From Apoderus coryli (taxonomy: Eukaryota; Arthropoda; Insecta; Coleoptera; Attelabidae), in assembly GCA_911728435.2 (NCBI GenBank), contig OU452202.1, positions 17,835,135 to 17,899,134 on the forward strand: a stretch of 64,000 nucleotides of DNA. Direction: 5' to 3'. Under the pieces are notes generated by a model. The model was not told where the DNA came from, did no database searches, and saw only the letters and a program-made list of their open reading frames with translations. This document shows positions 56,441 to 64,000 of the stretch, one piece after another. Numbering within the stretch: the stretch's first letter is position 1; each line of letters starts with the position of its first letter. The position numbers were made by a program, and so were the translations under genes.

Positions 56441-57129
56441 CTATAGGTTACTTTTGATATTTGCCTCCATAATTATCGACAAAATTGCGTTTAAAATATC
56501 ACCAGTTAGATAGTTGGAACCTATAACTCTTAATAGAATAAAATATAGATATTTTATAAGGGTATTTGAGGTTATTGATAGAGCGTGCGCGTGCGCGTTC
56601 TAGCTTTGGCTGGGATTTCTAATTTTTGAATATAGTAGGGAGTTTGTTAGGTTAGTTTATTGGAAATAATGAAGATAATAGAATTATAATAATTATTATT
56701 ATTAAAATTCTGTTCCATTACGCAGGTCATATATTTCAGATTATATTATATCTTGTCGGGAAAGTTTTGGGGCAACACAACCGATTTCTTTATGACAGAA
56801 GGCACATCTGGATTGATTTTCCTGATACATAACTATGTGGTCTGTTCCGTAAAATCTGGAAAACTCATGGGAAAATCGAAGCAATTTTGAAACTCCTCTT
56901 TGTACATTTGGAATGTTTGCAACAAATTCTGTAAAAAAGTCGGAATTGAAAAATTCAGGATTCTGTAGAAAAAGTCAGAATAATAAACAATTCCGAGTTT
57001 TTTACAGAATTTTGTAAAAAAAAGTCAGAATCCTAAAAAAAATATTTTGTATGGTCCTTCTACGCTTTCGTAGAAATTAATCTAAAATCGTAAAGCTGTA
57101 TTTTTAATGTCTGTTTTGGTCTACATTTG
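56441..57129. other. Gene-free stretch
   Basis: GCGTGCGCGTGCGCG at 56582-56596 is a small alternating purine-pyrimidine run. Otherwise only an inverted match to 40653-40683. Confidence 0.4.
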
Positions 57130-57566
57130 TGAATGTAGTAGCCACAGAAATCTTATATTATATATATATATACTCTAGAATGATAATCCCGTAGTACAAA
57201 AATGTAACCAAAAGTGTAGAGCTATCCATAATGCGCATGATCACCAGTAACTTATTTTTCAACAGTACCGGCTTTGATTAAATGTAATATTACTGTTATA
57301 GGTATATTTAAAATTAAATTTTACCATTTGGTAACATTCAAATAAAAAAATGGAATAAAGGAATTTAAGAAATAAAAAATTACATTAAATATCTAAATAC
57401 TTTATTGTCTAACAGGTAAAACCCAATAATAATAAATCTAAGCAGAAACAAGAAATAAGTAAAAATTCTAATACTGGAAAATATCTTAAGGACTTGAGTA
57501 TTCTAATTATTTATTTTATTATTATATAATATTTGTTTGTTTATACAACCACCTTAGGCGTCTTAC

Positions 57567-57728
57567 CTCTCTACAGCCTTCAAAGAAGGGGTGCAAGAAA
57601 CAGTGACTTCACAAATATTTTCCGTGTCCATGTAAACCACTTCCATATCATCCGTACTACCCGCAATAGTATTTTGTGACAAAACATGGTTGGTAGAACT
57701 TTTATTCTCAGCAATTTCATGGAGGATT
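57567..57728 (-). CDS. Candidate exon downstream of THAP exon
   Basis: Acceptor TTAATTATAG and a consensus donor GAGAG/GTAAGA border a 162-bp exon open in phase 2-2. It encodes ILHEIAENKSSTNHVLSQ and an acidic segment ending SCTPSLKAVER. Its phase does not match the stop at the end of the THAP exon, so the gene is either broken or spliced otherwise. Family unknown. Confidence 0.45.
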
Positions 57729-57901
57729 CTATAATTAAGTATATTCCAGTTTAACAACAGAATTCAAACGAACTTTGTATACCTACACAACGTAGGAAAT
57801 ATATTCTTGACATACATATCATGCATTTTTGACAGACTGCTTTTAAGTAAACAGTGTCTTGATATCAAACGATTAAGAATTTAACTTCCACTCTCATTTA
57901 C

Positions 57902-58089
57902 TTAATATCTTCTTTTCAACAAAAGTTTGGGAACTGCATCGGGTACGAGGGTGATCCTCTTGCCGTCTTCTCTACAAATGATATCTTCTGCAGCGAAATG
58001 CTTACTGCATATGACATTCCCATCACATACATTTTCTGTACTAGGATCCCAATGCCCGCATCCAAACATCATGTCTTTTTTTTGTCAAG
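57902..58089 (-). CDS. THAP zinc-finger exon (C-terminal half)
   Basis: Minus strand: acceptor ATTTTTAG before 58089. It encodes MMFGCGHWDPSTENVCDG, then VICSKHFAAEDI, then GKRITLVPDAVPKLLLKRRY. The C-x2-H pair (CSKHF) and the AVP-hydrophobic end are diagnostic of THAP domains. The first C-x-C half would lie in an upstream exon, which I did not find. TAA falls exactly at 57904-57902, directly before a GTAAAT donor-like site, so this copy may end prematurely. Confidence 0.6.
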
Positions 58090-58789
58090 CTAAAAATGAG
58101 TATCATGTCAATGGTATCATATTGACTCAAACTGAGACTGTTAGAAACCCGAAACAATAACTCACTGAAAATATTTAATACCAGGAATGAGATCTTCATT
58201 TTTACACTACAACACTATACACCTCATTGTTTGTTAAATAAACGAACTAAAACCAAAATAACAAATATTAAAAACAATTTTAATCACAAATAGGTATATC
58301 TATCGACAATTAAAATATACCACGAATAAAACCATAACTCAATTATAAAACCTATCTGAATTGTTGTGAAGCCGACTCTGACAGATATTCCCACTACGAG
58401 AAACGTCATTTGAGAAAACAGACGCTGTTGTGAAATCTCCTAAATTTAATAAGATTTGGAAAAAAATGTTTCGTTCATATTGCTGAAAACTAAACAGTAT
58501 GCAATTTTACCGAAAACATTTAATTATTTGATTTTGTCAAGCAGTTTCGTATGACGCAACATATGGATTTATTTATAAAACAGATATGTCGCATAAATTC
58601 TGTAAGACGAACGACAAAATAGTTTTAAATATGGCAGCTCTGTACTGAAAATAAGTTACTGAGGAGCATGCGTAGTTCGTGAAAACTCTGCATACCCGTT
58701 ACACTTTTTGGTATTCGGCTGGATTTAATTAGCATTCTAGAGTACATAATATATATATAATATAAGATTTCTATGGTAGTAGCACATTG

Positions 58790-59750
58790 GATAAACCCCT
58801 CCAAGGAGAAATTTCTCAGTGAGCCACTGCACTTTGGTATCTGCATTTTATTGTTTTCTCAAAGAATCTCATTTTGCTATGAAGCCCCAAAACAGTATGT
58901 GGCTCATAGGCTGTCTTTTAGGTATTGCGGCTCTGGAATCATACATTTAATTACTTGATCTGACATTTATTGTTCGTCTTCTGTTATATAGGAAGGAAAA
59001 TCAAAACGTTTAATACTCTTTTTTTTTTATTTAAATGTTTTCACACAAATACATATACGTGATGCAATTCGCATCAGATTGTGCTGCCTAAAGGTAAAGC
59101 AAGAATATAAAAACGGACAATTAAAATATACTCTCGCACTTTGTCCACTTCATTGGGTTCGATTGCAGAATTGTTGATGATGGTTTCAGCAGCACATAAA
59201 AGAATATAGCAGGATGTGAAACGGAAACGTGCGTTTGTATGTCGGTGTTTTTTTATGTATAATATTGATTGGATTTCTTTAACGATATAGCCAGTTCAAA
59301 AACCTTAAATAGTCTTTCAATTTACTATTTCAAATTCAAATTATCTTATCTACATTTATTTACAGAAGCACTAAAAAGCTCATATAACGTTGTATTCGAC
59401 CTGCAGAGTTTAATTTATTATTTTAGTTAGTTCGGATAAAATATAGAAAACAAATTTTACTCCACTTGATGTTTCAGGATTTATAATCGGTATAAACAAG
59501 TTTGTCGTAACAACAACACAGTTGGGAGCAACACGAGATGGGGTTTGGTCTCCGCTTTAAAAGCTTGTTCTAGCAGCAACTCCAAATAAAACTCAATTTA
59601 AATTCGCCACATGTTTGAGACGTGCTCTTTGGTGGTGGTGATCTTTGGTCGTTGTTTTTAATTTTTTGTTGTATCGGAATAGTGTTTCACTTGTTTTGAC
59701 CATCTTATAATAATAATTATCCATTTATTTATTCAATTAGTTTAGTATAC
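58790..59750. other. Gene-free stretch
   Basis: No feature recognised. Confidence 0.4.
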
Positions 59751-59765
59751 AAGTACAGGGTGGCC
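59751..59765. repeat. Orphan transposon terminus
   Basis: AGTACAGGGTGGCCC resembles the CAGGGTG ends of the DDE/MITE families. No partner found. Confidence 0.35.
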
Positions 59766-59784
59766 CCTTTGGGTTGAGATATAT

Positions 59785-60378
59785 TGTTGTTAAAGCATTC
59801 GTTATTAATTGTTACAATGAAAAGTTCTTGTGCGTTTTTAAAAATTTCCTATTTATCACTCCTATCGAACTTGCGAACAAATTTAACAGTTGCCTACTTG
59901 ACTCCTTTAATTCATCTGATTAAAAGCAAAATCTATCTAAACATATTACAACTGCAACTAGAAGGATTGCGTCACAGACATCCTCTTTCAAAAATATTAA
60001 TATTGGTACACCACAGGGTAGTGTGTTGGGTCCTCTTTTATTTATTTTGTTTGTAAAATGAAACTACCGCTGCATATCCCCTTTGGAATAATATTAGTGT
60101 GGTTCTGCTGGCTTTTGATAACTGGTACTTTAAAAATAAATTATTTATTTATTTATTTACAGATAATTGCTGCTGCTCGCCTGTGGTCATAGTTATGTCA
60201 CTTTTTGTTTTATTGATTGATTTTAGATGTATGTGTTGTTTTTATCTATATTTTGTTTATTTTGTATTTATTTATTTTTTTGCCTTTATTTACAACCGAA
60301 CCGGTTGTGTGTATTGAATCAATTAACTTGCCAATGTACAATATTTGTATATATAATGGCTAAAGATTATTATTATAC
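59785..60378 (+). pseudogene. LINE RT fragment with 3' tail
   Basis: One frame reads NINIGTPQGSVLGPLLFILF (RT block 4) and then stops at 60058-60060. The rest is unreadable. The copy ends with GGCTAAAGATTATTATTAT (60358-60376), the usual TTA tail. The catalytic block is deleted. Confidence 0.7.
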
Positions 60379-60960
60379 GGGGAGTTTCATAAGTTAAAAA
60401 ATAATAATTGTTACAGCGAATAGCCATGTATAAAAACAAGTCACATCAGGTTCTTCTATATGTATAAAAAAGTGCCATGAAAAAATTTTTTCGGAAACGA
60501 ATTATATAGAAAAACAAAAAAGTTATAGACCGAAAACGAAATTCCCCTGGCGGCAAAACGACTTAATCTAGCCAAAATCTGTTTTTCATTAAATTTGCGC
60601 CAGGAGGACACATATCACTTTTTCAGTATCTGTGATAGAAACATGACTTCCCATAAGAAATCGTCCAGTTTGGGTCACTCTGTACGGTAAATTTGCACTA
60701 AGCAAAATATTTCTTTTAATCAAAACGACCAGGCCCATTTCATACATGGCTTTATTTATATTTATACATTTATATGTGACTTCCTGTAACTAGCAGAATT
60801 CCATATTTTCAAAGATTTTATTTATTTAGTTGAGATCTCCTCCCCGACAAATATAATATATTTTTAATGAGGTATGTAATTCATTTTTACATTTATACAT
60901 TCATAAAATATTTTAATTATGCCTACTGATTTATAGAATAAATGTAACAATCGTAATGAT
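60379..60960. other. Gene-free stretch
   Basis: TATACGGGGAGTTTCATAAG at 60375 and CACTCTGTACGG at 60678-60689 could be degraded ends of a 310-bp MITE. Nothing else seen. Confidence 0.35.
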
Positions 60961-60977
60961 TTTATATTGTTGCCTTT

Positions 60978-61048
60978 TAGGCTGAGGATGGAGTTAAATC
61001 TCCGAAACATGTCCCTTTAATTTAAATAAAACTTTTTGGAATAAAAAG
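60978..61048 (+). ncRNA. Hammerhead-like motif with GTC triplet
   Basis: CTGAGGA at 60982-60988, stem II GGAG (60990-60993) with CTCC (61000-61003), GAAA at 61004-61007, ACATGT, and GTC at 61011-61013. Stem I pairs AGG with CCT. The AAAGGTGGAG end at 61046-61055 matches the family 3' motif. Confidence 0.6.
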
Positions 61049-61059
61049 GTGGAGAAGAC

Positions 61060-61935
61060 GCGTGTTTTTCATGGTAATTATTATATTTTTTATTATAAAA
61101 GAATAGACATTCCTCGCATATAAAATAAGCCGTACGCACCATTTGAAAACTTTTATAATATTATAGAGAATTGCAAAACTTTCAGATTTACGATGATGAT
61201 TAGGATAACGCCGGGCTAATGTCTTTTTAAAAGTACAGGCTGAAAACTTTTGCCCATTTCGTCTTCCCAATTCTTTTGGCTAAAAGCTTCGATGAAATAT
61301 GCCAAAAATTTCTAATTGAAAATGTGTGTAGTTAATTGAAAGAATATATTGCAGCTTTAAATGTTCGTTCTTCTACTTGTAATTGCCAGGATTTCCAAAG
61401 AAAAATACGAGCTTGATACATAGTAGCTTTTCACGTTTTTCGTTTTCACGTGCTTTTCCTACATGAGTGCTGTTTTAACGATTAACACTAGGTATTTAAG
61501 TTAAAGTAGTAAAGAATGTTTTCAACTTTTTTAAGCGGAGTTATTATTGCCAAGCGCTTCCTCAGCAATTTCTTGACTGCCCAAGTTCAGTTCAGTTGAG
61601 TTATGGAAACATACAAAGCAGACATTATCTGCAGTGCGTACACCAGATTTGAACAAAACTTACTTTAACTTGAACAAATTAATGGCAAAATAAGCAACGA
61701 ATAAAACATTTTATCAACAAGACATTATTTATCTTCTATGTAGTAAAGTTTTACTACACTTTTGTTTACACGGTGCTGCTAGTGAATCTAAGAGATATAA
61801 CTGAAATAATATTCCTCTGAGTATTGTATACCCCAGCCTATTATAAAACTAGCTTGTTTTCGTAATTATAGCAAAGTTTCGTTTAACATCAAATATTGTA
61901 CAAGCGCTTGTTTATGAGATTAATATGTACAAGTT
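61060..61935. other. Gene-free stretch
   Basis: No feature recognised. Confidence 0.4.
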
Positions 61936-62027
61936 TATACAGGGTGAATATCATGCATGAGTGCATGAATTAGCGAGAGCTTTCTGGGGTAGAGCGTTGT
62001 CGGTTGAATTTAGCAACACCCTGTATA
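61936..62027. mobile_element. Miniature 92-bp element with TATACAGGGTG ends
   Basis: TATACAGGGTG at 61936 and CACCCTGTATA at 62017-62027 are perfect 11-bp inverse ends, the minimal terminus of the local DDE family. An internal GCATGAGTGCATG hairpin is present. Confidence 0.7.
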
Positions 62028-63140
62028 TGCTCTAAGCTCTAAATTAATTTCAAATCTTATAGTTTCACGTTGAATTATTATTAAACTGTCTGTGATATAG
62101 GAGCGCTTATTATTTGAATGAAAATGTAGTCTAACTTGTTTTATTTTGTTTTGTGAAAAACAAAGATATGCTATGACAGTAGTTGAGAAATAATGTATAC
62201 CTTGCGAAAAAGTATAAATTTAATTAATTAACTTTTAACAAAATTGTGGCATGTTTCAGATCTAAATCTGAAACATGATTTTTGATAGTAACTAATTATG
62301 ACATCGACATTATAATGCACTAAAACAAAAAGCTTTGCTTCATTAACGAAAGTGTCTTGAAAATAATTACTCAAATGAAGATTTCATGAATTTGTTTTTG
62401 AAGTGAATACTTCTTTGGCCGCATGAGAGTGTTTTTACAAGATCGCGTCACGACACGATTTATAAAATTTTCGTCCCGCAAAAGAGATGAAGCATAATAT
62501 AACAAATATGAGGGAGAGAGAACAAGGAGATATTGGTGGTGTATGCTACACACTATATCCTATACCATACACTATTATGTACCTATAGAGCGGCGAGAGA
62601 AAACGAGTGCATGCATAGGCACAGCTACACATAACAAAGTTATATAAAAAGAAAAAATGTATCCTAATTAACAATCAGCGTAAATGTAGCTAAAACATGA
62701 TGTTATCTTCGTCTCAGGCCATAGCCTTCGCCAAATATCGCTCTCAGTTTGAACCCTTAATCCATGAAATTATTTTGTAAGCGTACGTAAATTTCTACGG
62801 CTGTTTTAATGCTTTTGAATAAATTTAACAAAATTTTTAGGAAAATATTTGTTTTTCGAAACTTACCCTTGTTAGCGTATAAATCTAAATAGGATAAATT
62901 AGAAGAATTAAAATGACTAGGTTGTGTTAAACTATATTCACTATCACTGTTTATGTGTTTTGACATTAGTGAAATACTTAATTATAATTATTATTAATTA
63001 TAAATACCAAAACTGTCAATTTGGTGTTTGTATTTTCGGCGTTGCTATGGTGATTTTTCATGCCCGCCGCTACTTTTGTCATTACCAGGAAATTTTATTC
63101 GTGCGTAATAATATTTCCCAACTAGTTGCTAGGTAACTGA
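62028..63140. other. Gene-free stretch
   Basis: No supported gene or repeat. Confidence 0.4.
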
Positions 63141-63149
63141 ACTGAAACT

Positions 63150-63260
63150 AAGGCCTATTTTGACGAGAAAGAGAAATCGTACTATAAAAGTTGTCTCGAA
63201 AAGTTGGAAAATCTCTATACTCGTTGTATTGCCCTCGAAGGCAACTATGTTAAATAATAA
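63150..63260 (+). pseudogene. mariner transposase C-terminus, second copy
   Basis: The frame is intact to its stop: KAYFDEKEKSYYKSCLEKLE then NLYTRCIALEGNYVK and TAA at 63253-63255. It is nearly identical to 33985-34150 over about 100 bp but starts abruptly, with no upstream transposase. It keeps the frame that the other copy lost. Confidence 0.7.
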
Positions 63261-63313
63261 AATTTTGTTTTTTTCTTACTTATCCTACGGACTTATTGAA
63301 TGACTTGTTATAT

Positions 63314-63358
63314 CTACATGTTTCGGGAACAATTCAAGTTCTCACCATCACATCAGCA
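63314..63358 (-). ncRNA. Hammerhead-like motif, decayed
   Basis: Minus strand GAGAAC pairs with GTTCCC (one mismatch) before GAAA (63324-63321) and ACATGT. The expected CTGATGA reads TGGTGA, so it is probably inactive. Confidence 0.35.
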
Positions 63359-63374
63359 TCAATGGTTATGGGTA

Positions 63375-64000
63375 CTTACAATATCAACTGTTGTAGTTTG
63401 TCATCACTAACAATTTAATTGGCAGATTTCCAGTCCCATTCAGAAACCTAGAAATTGTACTCTTATGTCACATCTTCATAGTGACGGCAATGTTTTGTAC
63501 GTGAGATGTTTGGTCCATTTATCACCATAAAAAGCTAATCTCTGTAGAATATTGTTTGGTGTAAATAAAAAAACGAAACTGTTATTTCTCAGAAAGAATG
63601 TGTAGCCTTGCCATATCAACTTCCTCACAGAGTTTTGTCATCGTAAACCGCGATTTATAAAGGTAATTTGGAAGTTTTCAATTGTTACGTGCGACATAAA
63701 AATTTTACGAGTAAATGCGTAAAAACAGGTTTATTTTCTATAAAAAGTTATGTCGATTTAGATGACAAATTTGTGATTATTGAGACAGAAATCAGCAGAT
63801 TTAGTTTGAAACAACAAATGGCACACTTGTCAGGAGGTTTTTAAAGTGTTCAATCTTTATTTGTCGAAACATGTTCATCAAAAATTAAAACAATTACTAT
63901 TATTATTAGCTTTAGGGTTGTTTTATCAGTCCTCAATAATTAGTCAACTACAAACACATGTGTTTAATAATGTCTCCATCTATATTGTTTCAATTTAGTT
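63375..64000. other. Gene-free stretch
   Basis: GTCGAAACATGTTCATC at 63863-63879 resembles the 3' part of the hammerhead family without a core. Nothing else. Confidence 0.35.

Larger units (their letters stand above)
57130..58785 (-). mobile_element. Inverted-repeat element enclosing THAP-domain exons
   Basis: Diverged inverted repeats of about 160 bp (57130-57290 and 58625-58785) share CAGAAATCTTATATTATATA, ACTCTAGAATG and CAGTAACTTATTTT. Two exon-like segments on the minus strand between them carry part of a THAP zinc finger. P-element transposases start with a THAP domain, so a P-like element is possible. A host THAP gene with repeats in its introns is the alternative. Confidence 0.45.

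Overview
This is an A/T-rich, gene-poor, transposon-packed nuclear window, almost certainly from an insect. Supporting signs are a BEL/Pao LTR retrotransposon, 5'-truncated non-LTR retrotransposons with TTA-repeat tails, Tc1/mariner-superfamily remnants (mariner, pogo, and DDE elements with TATACAGGGTG termini), several hairpin MITEs, and candidate exons with GT-AG borders. A beetle-like genome is plausible, but order cannot be fixed from sequence alone. There are no operons, bacterial genes, CRISPR arrays or rRNA genes.

Layout. 0.4-1.4 kb: a canonical hammerhead-ribozyme fold (580-684) and a LINE 3' fragment. 2.7-3.0 kb: an unrecognised 113-codon open stretch on the minus strand. 5.1-12.9 kb: matching inverted termini (5117-5155 and 12827-12863) enclose a 610-bp MITE and a full-length BEL/Pao element (6589-12377) with identical 157-bp LTRs, a GACAC target duplication and one uninterrupted gag-pol frame. 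14.4-22 kb: mariner and DDE remnants, a 2-kb inverted-repeat element with nested insertions, a 631-bp-period duplication, and several hammerhead-like motifs. 24-28 kb: two DDE transposon carcasses, a LINE remnant and a good candidate host exon (25710-25944). 28.5-32.5 kb: a MITE, the longest LINE reverse-transcriptase frame of the window (29530-30504) and further DDE pieces. 34-39.3 kb: a mariner C-terminus, a pogo-like element (36163-37917) with a PHD-like tail, and two opposed LINE fragments. 40.6-50.4 kb: more hammerhead-like repeats, palindromic MITEs and a 2.4-kb TTA-flanked PIF/Harbinger-like composite (47023-49463). 50.6-64 kb: weak exon candidates, a possible pogo fragment, two LINE fragments, a pair of inverted repeats enclosing THAP-domain exons, and another mariner C-terminus.

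The most interesting signal is a dispersed set of about sixteen hammerhead-like motifs on both strands: a CUGANGA core, a stem II hairpin, GAAA, then a minimal palindromic stem III. Several occur as inverted pairs and several are followed by a TTTGTGGAG-like motif. The best one (580-684) has a fully formed three-stem fold with a GUC cleavage triplet. Hammerhead ribozymes are known in Penelope-like retroelements and retrozymes, so these are most simply read as non-autonomous copies of such elements. No Penelope reverse transcriptase or GIY-YIG gene was recognised in the window. The only element that looks capable of encoding its own mobility is the BEL/Pao copy.
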